NCBI GenBank assembly: GCA_963971535.1
Contig: OZ020586.1
Coordinates: forward strand, 77,769,412 to 77,833,411
Length of the DNA: 64,000 nt
Direction: 5' to 3'
From: Notolepis coatsorum
Taxonomy: Eukaryota > Chordata > Actinopteri > Aulopiformes > Paralepididae
Every line of letters starts with the position of its first letter. Position 1 is the first letter of the stretch. Below the pieces are notes generated by a model, which saw nothing but the letters and a program-made list of their open reading frames with translations, was not told the origin of the DNA and ran no database searches. Positions 1-13,164 of this stretch are shown piece by piece. Both the position numbers and the translations under genes were made by a program.

Positions 1-730
<730 letters not shown>

Positions 731-1266
731 CCTCCTTTCTTATCTCCTCTCTCTGGGTCCTCCTCTCCTCTCTTCCTCTGTCAATATCCTCCTCTCCTCT
801 GTGTCCCTCTCTCCTTTCTTCCCCTCTCATCCTTTCTCCTATCCTCTCCCCCCTCTCTCCTCTTCTCAGTGTCCTTCTCTCCCCTTTCCTCCTCTCCCTC
901 TCTGCTCTCTTCTCCACATCTGTGTTCTCCTCTCCTCTCTTCTCTGTGCCATCCTCTCCACTCCTCTCTCCCCCTTCTCTCCTATCTTATGTGTCCTCCT
1001 CTCCCATGCTCTCTCCTCCTCTCTGTATCCTCCTCTCCTCTGTGTCCTCCTCTCCTTTCTGTGTTTTCCACTCCTCTCTTCTGCTCTCCTCCTCTCCTGT
1101 GTCCTCCTCTCCTCTCTGTCCTCCACTCCTCTCTTCTGCTCTCTCCTCCTCTCCTCTCTTAAATGTGTCCTCCTCTCCTCTCTTCTCTGTGTCATCCTCT
1201 TTTCTCTGTGTCCTCTTCTCCCCTCTTCTCTCATCTTCTCCTCTCTGTGTCCTCCTCTCCTCTCTC
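731..1266. repeat. Imperfect CT-rich minisatellite
   Basis: About 535 bp of pyrimidine tract built from variants of TGTCCTCCTCTCCTCT. On the minus strand it is GA-rich and gives long frames rich in Arg and Glu. These are not the ordered acidic tail expected for the missing last anp32e exon, and no acceptor or Lys/Arg-rich end is visible. I treat it as a repeat. Confidence 0.85.
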
Positions 1267-1642
1267 AGCCAGTGACCTTTAAACTTCAGCAAACAGGAAC
1301 CAAGCAAGGGGTAATGCTGGGGGGGGGGGTTATTTCAATACAATATCTATTTGGATCCATAAGACTACAGAGGGAATGATAACATGTGTAATATAATTTA
1401 CAGCTTATTCATTAGACCAGTCACTGTAATGTTATTACTTGAATTGGAACAGTAAGACTTTATATTACAGGGGAAAGTAATGTGATTACAATAATGTGAT
1501 TACAGTGAAGTGTGACCCCCAATGCTGGTCTTGCCAGCGAGGCCAGTTCAGGGGGTTGAGAACCAGCGCTTTAAGGAAACCAGGCCTCTGGATGAATTGA
1601 GCAGTGATTGACCCCGTCAGGCCACCGTACTCTCTTGCCCAC

Positions 1643-1770
1643 CTGAACGCCCTGTTTCATCAGATAGGACAGCCCCACCTCTCCTGCATCAGAAGCCTCC
1701 TCATCCTCGTCTTCATCCTCATCGTAGTCTCCCGTGGGACCCGCCCCATCCTCGCCCTCCTCATCGTCAT
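1643..1770 (-). CDS. anp32e: anp32e exon 5 (acidic tail and start of H2A.Z-binding motif)
   Basis: This 128-bp exon completes a split Asp codon from exon 4 and encodes 42 further residues. It opens with an acidic run (DDEEGEDGAG, then a Tyr-containing D/E stretch) and ends in GEVGLSYLMKQGVQ. In known ANP32E the conserved VGLSYLMK segment belongs to the C-terminal region that grips histone H2A.Z, and ANP32A and ANP32B lack it, so this exon decides the paralogue. The acceptor is TGCTTGTAG and the donor is GTGGGC after GGCGTTCAG. The gene must continue: the remaining acidic residues and the basic nuclear signal are not encoded to the left as far as I can see, so the last exon(s) should lie outside the window. 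Confidence 0.93.
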
Positions 1771-3271
1771 CTACAAGCAGAGGAAGGTTTCAGTGAATGA
1801 TACAGCCACACTGATCCAGCACAAGATGAACACAATGAAAATCCTGTTTTTCAGTCTTGTTGCATTTTTTTGTATGTCAATGTATGTTGATGTAAAATGA
1901 CCCTAAATGTTAGAACTGTTGTTGTTGTTTGTGAAAATGATGACTAAAGCCCTTTGATCTATATCCTCCTGGATACCAACGGAATCAAACCATTTCAGAT
2001 ATCCAATCCGCTTCCTCGAAGTGACTGCAGAATCTACTCTGATCACCCATCACTCTGTCAGTGATACCGTTAGTTGTCAGTAGTTGTAAATGATATCAGC
2101 TTGCTAGTCCGCAAACAAGTCATGAAATTAGTTTGCAACAATGTAGTTAATTTGAGTGATAAAGCAATTTATAATTTTTGGCCAGTAAAGTATCTCTCTG
2201 GCTGGTAGTTTTTAAATCTAAAGCCAAAAAGTTTATTTTGTTCCCTGTTTTTCAGCATTTAGCTACAGGCAAACAATGATACAGATAAACAATGCCTTAT
2301 AAACGGGTGGGTGTTATATTATTTCAAGATAATAAAGAGTAGCTATAATGAGTCAATAGATAACAAAGCAGTAATGGCATATAGGTTACTCGCCATAAAC
2401 TTCATGGCTCATCACCTACTCTGTGTATTCAGGAGGTGGTGTCAGAGAGGCAACGACCCATGTGACCTAAGGATAGTAGTACTGAACTTGAAAAACATGG
2501 CAATAATTTTTTAAATGTTCAATTGCAAATGTAATCAATTGTTTTGTTGTTTTTTCTGGTAAATTAATCGTTTCGATTAATCGACTAATCGATAAAGATA
2601 GTCAACAGATTAATTGATAACAAAATAATCGTTAGTTGCTAATAACAACCAACCCCAACAGGGGATGGTCATCTTTGAGGCGGTCAGATGCGCAGTTTGG
2701 CGCGGAGCACATTTGGCTGAATAGTGAGATGTAGCACATTTGACCTGGTCAGCAACATTGTTGCAAACCTTGCCTCAGAGACACTGTACGAGAGGTAGTC
2801 TACTATACTATTGACAGACTGACTAATACACTAGGCTACTATGTTACATTTATTTGTGCAAGGATTCTTCTCTCCATGTACATCCCGTCCTTGCAATTCG
2901 ACTCGCAACAACGAACATACTCGAGGCTATGAGTCGACTGACAGCGATACAGCTACCGCGCCTATTTGACCGTGAGATGTCTGGCTAGCAAGCCAGCTAT
3001 GGGTTATACAGGTTGGGTAGCGGATTCATTTAGAACGATGATTCCTCTCGAGCCGAACTACATGTGCATTAAACGGTTTTAACACACTCCTGCTGACCAA
3101 TCCGATAAGAGTCTTCACCCAGGCCATGGTGAAGAAACACTCCTGACATTAACATTCCACATTGATAAGCTAAGAGAAAAACCTGTTCACTTCACGACTT
3201 CAGTAATGATGAGTCTTCAGACAGTAATAACATGATCCGAGTACACACTCACATACAACTTCACTCTTGCA
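1771..3271 (-). other. anp32e intron 4, main part
   Basis: About 1.5 kb of AT-rich intron. I see no coding exon. Around 2565-2640 there is a cluster of short self-complementary ATTAATCG/CGATTAAT motifs, probably the remains of a small inverted-repeat element, but no boundaries or target duplication can be fixed. Confidence 0.5.
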
Positions 3272-3305
3272 CTATCATCTGCCTCTGAGTCTAGGGCCTC
3301 TTTTT
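3272..3305 (-). pseudogene. Partial duplicate of the anp32e exon 4 end
   Basis: On the minus strand this stretch reads EALDSEADD, matching [10 protein letters not shown] at the end of real exon 4 (3420-3582) about 115 bp away. The duplicate has substitutions, and the position of the splice donor GTTAGT is lost, reading GATAGTGC instead. Both copies are followed by CT/CA simple repeats, so slippage or unequal exchange between repeats is a likely origin. It is unlikely to be spliced in. Confidence 0.6.
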
Positions 3306-3417
3306 TCTCCTCACACTCACACTCTCGCTCGCTCTCTCTCACACACACTCTGTTTCTCTCTCTCTCTCACACACACACACCATCCAACCCGTCCCCCCTA
3401 ACCTCTCCCCCAGACTA

Positions 3418-3612
<195 letters not shown>

Positions 3613-3652
3613 TCAGTCTATTAACACACACACACACACTTTATATATATAT

Positions 3653-4393
3653 TAGAGGTGGGCATAGATAATTTTTTTTAATCTAGATTAATCTATCTGC
3701 AATCCTGGATTTAATCTAGATTAATCTAGATTAAAATGGCTAAAAAAAAAAAAAAAAAAACCTGCCGAAGGCATTCAAAATATGTGTGTTCTACCCAAAT
3801 AATGACCAGAAGTAAGTCCTTACTTTTTCTTTCCTCCTTATGTTTCTCAGGCCAGGTGGCCCATTACACCATGAGCCCATCTCCCGTTTCCAAAATGCAT
3901 TACAGACTGTTTGAAAAAGTTGTTTTGCTATGATAATTGGTAATGAAATATCAAAATAATGTTCAATAAGATGTACTTGTGTTTAATAAGTTGTTTTATT
4001 CAGAAGTTAACACAAATAAATAATATTACCAGTACAGTACAGTATCTAGCACACTCTCAGGAGCAAAACAGAAAGAATAATTTCAAACTTGAACTATGTG
4101 ACATGGCTTGAATCAACTGCTCCAGTGGAGTTGCTCAGTGGCCAATGGTGTCAACTGTGGTTGTACTGGGCAGCTCCCAGGTGTGAATGGAACTGTGTGA
4201 ATGTGAAGCAGGGCGTTCCTGAAAAAGAGCATATGTGCTCAGCGAACCTACCCTGGGTAAATAAAGGTAAAAAAAAAATGTAAAATAATAATAAAAAAAA
4301 AAAAAAAATTAGATTAATGCGTTAATTATATTATCGCGCGATACTAGTATAGCGTTAATGCAGCACGTTAACGCCGTTAACGGCCCAGCTCTA
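3653..4393. mobile_element. Non-autonomous hAT-like MITE in intron 3
   Basis: The ends are TAGAGGTGGGC and the complement of TAGAGCTGGGCC. They are flanked by ATATATAT on both sides, an 8-bp duplication that is weak evidence because the site is itself a TA repeat. Repeated ATTAATCTAGATTAAT motifs mark the left end and a TTAACG-rich palindrome the right end. Inside, about 4085-4300 ends in CCCTGGGTAAATAAAGG plus an A tract, which looks like a retroposon tail nested in the element. No transposase is encoded. Confidence 0.6.
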
Positions 4394-4412
4394 ATATATA
4401 TTCACATGTTAA

Positions 4413-4638
4413 AGGAACACGCCAACATTATGGAAAAAGAAAGAAAGCAGATAAGGACCGGCTAGCCTATAGCTGTTTGCCAAAAACACCTTTCCCGGAG
4501 TTTTAAGCTAGGCCGTATTCACTTCCATTAATTTGTGCTAAACTAGGCTAGTTTTCTACTGAACGCGCAGAGAGGAAATCTTCTTGTCTGACTCTGGAAA
4601 AAAAACGGTAAACACATTTCCCATAATGTTGGGAATCC
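4413..4638. mobile_element. Short MITE with TTAA target duplication
   Basis: The left end reads AGGAACACGCCAACATTATG and the right end is its imperfect complement (CCATAATGTTGGGAATCCT). TTAA flanks both ends (4409-4412 and 4639-4642), as expected of piggyBac-type insertion. It is about 226 bp with no coding capacity. A related but poorly bounded copy lies at about 12420-12654. Confidence 0.65.
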
Positions 4639-4679
4639 TTTAACAACCCTTTAAGCCCCACCACCAAAAGTAACAACAT

Positions 4680-4770
4680 AGATATGTAGATGTGCTGTCA
4701 TTCTCTAGTTGACTGACTAAGCTCTGGATACAAGGACTAACACTAGACAACATGCTGTCATTCTCTAGTT
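4680..4770 (-). repeat. Minisatellite fragment shared with 46-47 kb
   Basis: About 1.5 copies of a roughly 60-bp unit containing (minus strand) CTAGAGAATGACAGCATGTT and GTTAGTCCTTGTATCCAGAG. The unit continues at 6372-6420 after the hAT insertion. The same unit, on the opposite strand, forms the array at 46029-47215. Confidence 0.85.
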
Positions 4771-6371
4771 CAGTGATTCCCAACCTGGGGTCCGCGGACC
4801 CCTGGGGGTCCGCCAGGGGGGCGCAGGGGGTCCGCCAGACCACAGATGATTTGAGTTTTTTTTTTTTTATCATCAGAAGCATGAATAGTCTCTCCACTAC
4901 AATAAAAAAATAAAGATAAATAAATAAACATCTAGACATGATTTTTGAATGTTAACAGTAGGCTACCGGGTAGCCGCTAAAACGCGAATCAGTTGACTGT
5001 ATCACTTTCTGTAGCTAGCCTAGCACGCTAGTTAACTTTCTCGGCTCGTCTGCAGTCAGCCGCCAGAGGCGAAAATGTGTGACAAACGAAAAGGAGATGA
5101 TGGCAGCTCATCTGCAAAAAAAGTTAGGACCTACAGCAATCGCGAAAATTACATCACCATGGGCTTCACTGAGGGACCAGACAAACGACCTGAGTGTGTG
5201 ATTTGTGGAGAAAAGTTGGCAAACTCGAGCCTGAAGCCCAGCAAGCTGAAGAGACATCAGGCGTCTAAGCACCCAGAAACCGTTGGGAAGGATCCAGACT
5301 TTTTTCGGAGGAAAGAACAGTCTCTCAAGGCAAACAAGCCTGTTGATGTTAGAGTAGCGTGGAGCAGGGGTGGCAGTGATTTACAGAAGGCTACCGAAGC
5401 CTCCTTTGAGTGTTTTGCAAAAGCAAAGAAACCGCACAATATTGGCGAGCAGCTCATCAAACCAGCCTGCATCAAAATGGTTTAGAAACTGTGCGGCCCA
5501 CAGGTGGCGGATAAACAAAAATCAGTACCACTCTCGAACAATGTAGTGAAATACCGAATTGATAAGATGTCAAGTGATTGCGAGCAGCAGCTGTCAGAAA
5601 AGCTTAGAAAGGGTCCATTTGCCATACAACTTGATGAAACTACAACTGTCGCAGACGAGGCTGTGCTCATCGTTTATGTGCAATATATTGAAAATGAGGA
5701 TCTGAAGCAGGACATTCTCATGTCAGTCAACCTTACTACCACCACTCGAGGTGAGGATATTTTTACTGCAGTGGATTCTTACTTCATTCAACATAAATGC
5801 AAACCGTTCACCATTAGGGCCTGATTTGAGAGGATGAATACAGGATTTGAATATTGGCCAAAATTTTGAAATACATAAGGTGCAAGATTAGATTTGTTGA
5901 TTGAAGGCACAAGTCAAAGAAGCATAGTGGGTCTAATTATGATGCATATGCCTGTGTATAAGCAGTTTGTTATTAAAATGACAAAAAAAAAATATTAAAC
6001 CCAGCTAGGACAGATTCTCTCTGCTACTGATTGGAATTTCCTGTCTCATATTTAGTTTAATTTGTTGCATTGATTTGTTCCATAAATGCAAACCGTTCAC
6101 CATTAGGGACTGATTTGAGAGGATGAATACAGGATTTGAATATTGGCCAAACATTTTGAAATGCATATGGTGCAAGATGAGATTTGTTGATTGAAGGCAC
6201 AAGTCAAAGAAGCATAGTGGGTCTAATTGTGATGCATATGCCTGTGTATAAGCAGTTTGTTATTAAAATGAAAAAAAAAAAGTATTTTATGGTATCTTAT
6301 TAGGAGGGGGTCCGCGAATTTCATCAGAGATGTTTGGGGGTCCCTGGGGGGAAAAAGGTTGGGAACCACTG
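4771..6371 (+). mobile_element. hAT transposon with broken BED-finger transposase
   Basis: Terminal inverted repeats CAGTGATTCCCAACC and (complement) CAGTGGTTCCCAACC bound 1601 bp. CTCTAGTT is duplicated on both sides (4763-4770 and 6372-6379), the 8-bp duplication typical of hAT elements. Subterminal sequence carries repeated GGGGTCCGC motifs. The element holds only the N-terminal part of a transposase (5075-5824). The 3' part is replaced by an internal duplication: about 5792-5985 is repeated at 6081-6275 with few differences. It sits in anp32e intron 3, opposite in sense to the gene. Confidence 0.92.
5075..5824 (+). pseudogene. Truncated hAT transposase, BED zinc finger (ZBED5/SCAND3-like)
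   Basis: A single reading frame of about 249 codons, broken only by an in-frame TAG at 5483-5485. Residues about 28-70 form a BED-type finger: YITMGFTEG, then CVICGEKLAN, then KPSKLKRHQASKH, giving the C-x2-C...H-x4-H pattern. After the stop the frame continues with MSSDCEQQLSEKLRK and QLDETTTVADEA, the conserved region that opens the hAT catalytic core and includes its first acidic residue (LDE-T). The frame ends at FTIRA; the rest of the catalytic core and the dimerisation domain are absent. The family normally has about 600 residues, so the protein cannot be active. Family assignment is firm; the exact subfamily is from memory of similar fish and mammalian domesticated copies. Confidence 0.85.
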
Positions 6372-6413
6372 CTCTAGTTGACTGACTGAGCTCTTGATAC
6401 AAGGACTACACTA

Positions 6414-6683
<270 letters not shown>

Positions 6684-6689
6684 TCATGT

Positions 6690-7190
6690 ACTACACTCCT
6701 CAAATACTCTGTATACTCTATTTACTACACTCATATTACTATATATTATGCACAGGAAATATATAGATAGAGAGAGATAGATAGATACTTTATTAATCCC
6801 CTTGGGGAAATTCAGGGTATCTCGCAGCTCACAACAGTATACAGACATTGACCGTTCCCATACAGTTATTACACGTTATGTCTGCATCATGAATTAAAAA
6901 TAAGTACATGATAAAATTCAATTAAGTCATACCCATCAATATTAATAAGAGCGTGATTATTAATTAATTAATATACTTTACACCCCTGCAAATACTCTGT
7001 ATATTCTATTTACTACACTCTTATTACTATATATTATGTACAGAAAATATATTCTTTCCACCCCTACAAATACTCTGTATACTCTATTTACTACACTCTT
7101 ATTACTATATATTATGTACAGAAAATATATTCTTTCCACCCCTACAAATACTCTGTATACTCTATATATTTACTACACTCCTATTCCTGT
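6690..7190. repeat. 78-bp AT-rich minisatellite with a retroposon tail inserted
   Basis: Units containing TACTCTGTATACTCTATTTA and ATTATGTACAGAAAATATAT recur at about 6700, 6990, 7070 and 7148. Between the first and second units (about 6768-6900, minus strand) lies CTTTATTAATCCCCTTGGGG, the A-rich 3' tail of a fish LINE or SINE, preceded by a GATA run. Confidence 0.75.
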
Positions 7191-7575
7191 ATATCCTGTA
7201 CAGCAGTGACACTTCTCACACTCTGTTTTTGACCTTTGACCTTTCAGCGTTCACCCCACTGGATCTGCATAATACCTTCTTATTACCTGTGTATATATTT
7301 CCACACAATATCTTTTAAATATTTTCCGTCACTTCCCATTGCCCTGCAGTTTAAAATGAACATCGCTTAAACACAGACAGTAGTCATTTTAAGTAGCCTT
7401 TTGCACTTGGTTGTCTGTTTTTACTTTTACTTTTATTGCTGGATTGTATCACATGGAGTGTTTCTCTTTTTATTTTCCGTGCTGTCGTTGAGATGTTTTG
7501 TTGTTTGTTTGTCTTTGTTGCTTGTTGGTGAAGCTGCAATAAAGTTGTCTGAATCTGAATCTGAATCTTTACAAT
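7191..7575 (+). mobile_element. Probable retroposon 3' end
   Basis: The segment ends with CAATAAAGTTGTCTGAATCT followed by repeated CTGAAT hexamers, the pattern of a LINE or SINE 3' end with a short tandem tail. No coding sequence remains, so the family is not assignable. Confidence 0.45.
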
Positions 7576-7985
7576 GACGGGTCATTTAACCTCCAACCCA
7601 CTGACCACCAGGTTTTCATGCTATTTTCTGTGAACTCGTTTTCAAAGGAATTCTTCCCACACAATCTAAAGTTGGTTTTGCAGGTTAATCGGAAGGCTAG
7701 GCAAGTGAAATGTACCCAATTTAATATTTAGATTTGTATTGACAAACACCCCTAAGCTGCGCCTCTTGTACAGGCACTCAGTGTTGGAACCCCGAAGCGG
7801 GTTGTGAAATGATATATTACAAATACAACATCACGTGTATAATATTTGGTATTGATGCTTTTTCTTGTGAAATAAAGAATATTTGAAGTCTAAAACTCCT
7901 CCTCCAATCGTTAATTAAATATAAATCCTAAAAATAATTATATCCTGAAAATGGGAAATAAAAACCATTACTACGTGTCAAATAA
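7576..7985. other. anp32e intron 2, nothing recognised
   Basis: AT-rich intron with no exon or clear element boundary. Confidence 0.4.
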
Positions 7986-8105
7986 TATGTGTTTTTATAA
8001 TACATCCACAGAGCTTTTAGAAGGGTGCAGAATAAAAGTATTGCCCCCCCCCCCCCCCCCCCATGCTGGTGCTCTAGTGGGACATCTAGTGGCACCTTTA
8101 ACTAC
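7986..8105 (-). mobile_element. Fragment of a dispersed short repeat (copy 1)
   Basis: Minus-strand sequence contains GTGCCACTAGATGTC and GCACCAGCATG, matching plus-strand copies at 13165-13440 and 17845-18085. A C homopolymer of about 19 bases (8044-8062) interrupts it. It is non-coding and its class is uncertain. Confidence 0.6.
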
Positions 8106-8178
8106 ATAGGGGGGTCAGGAACAGGAATCCCTCTGCTTTTATGAACCAGAGAAGTCGAGAACCACCGCTCTACCTCAG

Positions 8179-8942
<764 letters not shown>

Positions 8943-9176
8943 TCAATATTACAAACTCTCCTTCTCCCGCTCTCTAGTTCTTATTGTGTTGTAGTCCCTC
9001 GCCCTTCTTGGAATCATGATTGAATCGTGATTGCAGACGCTGGTTGCTATGGTCACTTTAGATAACTGTCAACCACTACAAGAATGAAATGTAAAATCAA
9101 GGGTAGCCTGAACATATATACACATTTATATACATAAAATCAAGGGTAGCCTGAATCCAGCCCCTGAATCACCCAC

Positions 9177-9177
<1 letters not shown>

Positions 9178-9270
<93 letters not shown>
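9178..9270. repeat. (TAA)n microsatellite
   Basis: About 90 bp of TAA trinucleotides with one interruption. Confidence 0.97.
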
Positions 9271-9410
9271 TTCGCTGCATTTGACCTATCCTAACCACTT
9301 AGGAGCAGTGGGCAGAACTGTTAGAGGTTAAGTGTCTTGCTCAAGGGCACTTCTGGGATCGAACCGGCAGGAACCTTCAGATTACCAGACGACCGCTCCT
9401 GAGCTTTCTG
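9271..9410 (+). mobile_element. Retroposon-derived fragment
   Basis: Contains CACTTAGGAGCAGTGGGCAG and GTGTCTTGCTCAAGGGCACT, phrases common in fish retroposon 3' regions. A related stretch lies at about 40735-40800. No coding sequence. Confidence 0.5.
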
Positions 9411-9482
9411 CCTTTTTACAAATGAAATGCACTGAATCATATAATTGTAATAGTAATTTTGAAATAATGCAGGAATTCATGA

Positions 9483-9700
9483 TCCAGGGACCAGGGGGTG
9501 GATCAGACTACATCCAGGGGGTGGATCATCATCAGACTACATCCAGGGGGTGGATCAGACTACATCCAGGGGGTGGATCAGACTACATCCAGGGGTGGAT
9601 CAAACTACATCCAGGGGGTGGATCAGACTACATCCAGGGGTGGATCAGACTACATCCAGGGGGTGGATCAGACTACATCCAGGGGGTGGATCAGAGTAAT
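9483..9700. repeat. 22-bp minisatellite
   Basis: About nine copies of GGGGTGGATCAGACTACATC with small indels. Its translations are repetitive and not genes. Confidence 0.95.
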
Positions 9701-9774
9701 AGTTTTAAACAGGAGTGGCTGCTGAGCTGCTGCGCATGATGCCTGTCATCTGACTCCAGGAAATTAATGACTAG

Positions 9775-10298
9775 AGAGATATCAGTCATCTACCTACAGT
9801 TAGAGAATCAGTCATCTAACTACATAGCTTCAGTCATCTAACTACATAGAGCATCAGTCATCTAACTACATAGAGCTTCAGTCATCTAACTACATAGAGC
9901 TTCAGTCATCTACCTACAGTTAGAGCATCAGTCATCTACCTACACATAGAGCATCAGTCATCTACCTACACATAGAGCATCAGTCATCTACCTACAGTTA
10001 GAGCATCAGTCATCTACCTACACATAGAGCATCAGTCATCTACCTACACATAGAGCATCAGTCATCTACCTACAGTTAGAGCATCAGTCATCTACCTACA
10101 CATAGAGCATCAGTCATCTACCTACAGTTAGAGCATCAGTCATCTACCTACACATAGAGCATCAGTAATCTACCTACAGTTAGAGCATCAGTCATCTACC
10201 TACACATAGAGCATCAGTCATCTACCTACAGTTAGAGCATCAGTCATCTACCTACACATAGAGCTTTCAGTCATCTACCTACAGTTAGAGCATCAGTC
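9775..10298. repeat. 26-bp minisatellite
   Basis: About twenty copies of GAGCATCAGTCATCTACCTA plus ACACATA or CAGTTA. The two variants alternate, suggesting a two-unit higher-order repeat. Confidence 0.95.
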
Positions 10299-10370
10299 AG
10301 GCATAAAATAAAATATTGTTTGTTTCCTGTTGGTTGTCAGTTAATGCCATGGGTAGGTAGGGCATTTTTT

Positions 10371-10371
<1 letters not shown>

Positions 10372-10454
<83 letters not shown>
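10372..10454. repeat. (ATT)n microsatellite
   Basis: About 80 bp of uninterrupted ATT trinucleotides. Confidence 0.97.
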
Positions 10455-10455
<1 letters not shown>

Positions 10456-10671
10456 ACACAGTGTTCAACAAAACAGCCATGCAACAACTATACCCGTAAA
10501 CAGAATCTACACTGACTGGATCCTAGGTCTGAACATAATGAGGAAATACCACGACTACGATGATTTTCTGCATTCATATTTGTGAATGACATGTTTTGCT
10601 AAATAAATAATGGACTTTTTCCAGAGACCAATCTCATCTTAATCATCATCATCATCACTATCATTATTACA

Positions 10672-12132
10672 TAGGCCTGCCACGATAACACATTTTGCTG
10701 GGCGATTAATTGCCCCCGAAAATATCGCGATAAGCGATATTATTGCGACCGGTTAGAGAATTTTTTTTGGAGAAATTTATTTCCCAAAAGTTCTCAATTT
10801 TCTTTTAAAAATTCACTAATATAATGATAATAGCATAATAATGCAAGGACACCATTTCAAAGTGCAATAAACTTGTATTTAACATTGGAAGACATTTTAA
10901 ATATCCTAAATTAAAAAATGCTCAGTTTGATTGTTTATTATAAAATAAACTGAAACTGGAAACAAGCCCTCTGTCTGGCTTTTTGTGTCATCCTTTTAAC
11001 ATGTACATGTATTATTAATGTACCTTGCGCCGCGGTACCATGTACAAAATGTTAATAAAGTGTGAGGAAAAAACTGGAAACGTAATAAATAAAAAGGCAG
11101 CGAAACAATAATCAAATAAAGACCAAAATATATACTATCTCTATTGGAATGGAGACTTCAGCACAGGATAAACTAGGGATGTGCAAAAATAATCCAGATC
11201 GATTGATCACATGATGTACTCGAGTACTCGTGGAGGAAAACGCTGTACAAAATAAACGTATTTTCCGGTGTTTTAGACTTTTATTTTGAAGCCCACCGCT
11301 CCGTCTTTTCCGGTGTTTTAGACTTTTATTTTGAAGCCCACCGACCGGACCGGAAGTATTGTTGTGATTATCCTAGCAGAAGTTCTTGTCTCGTCCGGTT
11401 CTGTGTTTTTGAGCTAATGATAAAACAAATGTTGAGATTGTTGGTGAACAACTAACTTTAGGTTAGTTTTAACGTTAGCTACTAACGTTAGATGCAGCTA
11501 CTACAGGCAATCAACGATGAGGAGGAAGCGTCAAATCCGTATATAATAGAATAGTAGCCCTGTGGTGCGTAGGCACGACTCGAAACTACCTGTTATAATA
11601 AATGAATTCATGTTTAACTTGTCCCCGTGTCCAGTCCTTTGACTAGCCCCACCCGTTCATTGTAAACAATGATGCATGTAATTGTATTAACGTTATTCTG
11701 TGTTGTAGCTATGCTATACGTTGTATTTCATTTGTTAGCTATTTAGCTAATGTTGTTAGCATTGAATGAGCATCAACGCTCGATCTTTCATCTTTATTTA
11801 GCAGTCCAGTTTCTCCGGGCAGTAGCGAGTAACTACTTGGGTCTAAAAATAGCTAACATTACACTACAAATAACGCTACGTGGTTAAAAGGAGCAACACT
11901 ATTGAGAAATGTAGTTAAGCTATGTGGCGTTTCCCCACGGAGCTCCCGTGCTGTGCTCTGTAGTAAAGCCAGCGGCCCGCCTCCCCACACGGAGAGTGAC
12001 TGACGAGGGGTACTGGTTCCGCCTCATTAAAACAAACGCGCAAATAGCAATTAATTGCGCCCGTCAAAATCATTGCATTCATTTTAATTATCGCGGCTAT
12101 TAATCGATTTATTGCTTATCGCGGCAGGCCTA
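10672..12132. mobile_element. Non-autonomous hAT element, complete copy
   Basis: Ends are TAGGCCTGCCACGATAA and the complement of TAGGCCTGCCGCGATAA. TTATTACA is duplicated on both sides (10664-10671 and 12133-12140). Subterminal CGATAA, ATTAATTGC and ATCGCG motifs recur in inverted orientation. The body (1461 bp) has no transposase; a segment beginning TTTTCCGGTGTTTTAGACTT is tandemly repeated near 11260 and 11307. A truncated second copy lies at 52133-54262. It sits in anp32e intron 1. Confidence 0.9.
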
Positions 12133-12140
12133 TTATTACA

Positions 12141-12660
12141 GTTCTTACAGAATAAACACATGTATTCAGGAATTGAGTGTTATAAACATTAATAAAGCCT
12201 TTATTTTAAGTAACACCTTCTATGCAGTCCATGTCTGGAATGCATTATAAACATACTTATAATGCGTTATAATCTGCTCATAACACTAGAATTATAGTTA
12301 TAAGCACTCGTAAATATGAATAATGCTTTACAACAACAAAGCAATTTATAATGACTTATACGGTCAAGTGTCATAATAATTCATAATTGCTGGTCATTAA
12401 TTTTCTTTCCTGCAATGATCATCGTGGATTACAAATCAATGGAAGTGGATACGGACCACTAGCCTACCTCTCCCGGAGTTTTAAGCTATGCTAGTAGTGG
12501 TCCGTATCCGCTTCCATTCATTTGTGTTAAACTAGGCTAGCTTGCAGCCAGATAGCTTTCTACTGAACGCACAGGGAGACAATTGGTATCCATCTTCTTG
12601 TCTGACTTTGGAGAAGACAGTACAGCGCATTTCCCATAATGTTGGCGTGTTGTTTTAAGG
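12141..12660. mobile_element. AT-rich repeat and second TTAA-type MITE copy
   Basis: 12170-12415 is dense in TTATAATG/CATTATAA inverted motifs, typical of small fish MITEs. 12420-12654 resembles the MITE at 4413-4638, sharing CTCCCGGAGTTTTAAGCTA and TTTCCCATAATGTTGG, and ends at TTAA (12655-12658). Its left half carries an extra inverted pair, GTGGATACGGACCACTAG against AGTGGTCCGTATCCG. Left boundaries are unclear. Confidence 0.5.
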
Positions 12661-13164
12661 AGTCACTTTTGTTGATCAAACGCTTACCAAAAAGTTAAAT
12701 ATACAGCTACAGGTAAAGTAGAAATTGTATTATCTATAATTTGAGTAAATTGAGTGTTTAGAGTGAGTCTTTCTGGGGAAACATTACATTTGTGGAATGT
12801 AAATGTCCAACATTCAGTTGTTACTGGTACTCAATTAATGTTAATGTTAAAATAATAGCTCTACATTCCAACAGCCATCACTGATATTATAGTGTTTGGT
12901 CAGTAACATGGGTCTCCCAGTCCCTCCACTCTGTAGTAAACACAAAATAAATGTTCTGGTATCCCGTTCCCACTTTATCCAATCAGGAGAGAGAACTCCA
13001 TAGAAAAATAAGAAATACAAACTAGTTTTAAGCAAATATGAGCAGAGTGGTCAGAGTGGAGACCCATGGCTGAGAGAGTGTAGAGATGAATGTAGAGCTA
13101 TTTAGCACTTATTTTAACAAAAAAATACCACTTACAGCACCTTTAAACAATTCAATTAATTTTA

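Noticed and set aside
9332..9739. Frames of repeated Gly-Asp-Tyr peptides
   Set aside because: Translation of the 22-bp minisatellite.
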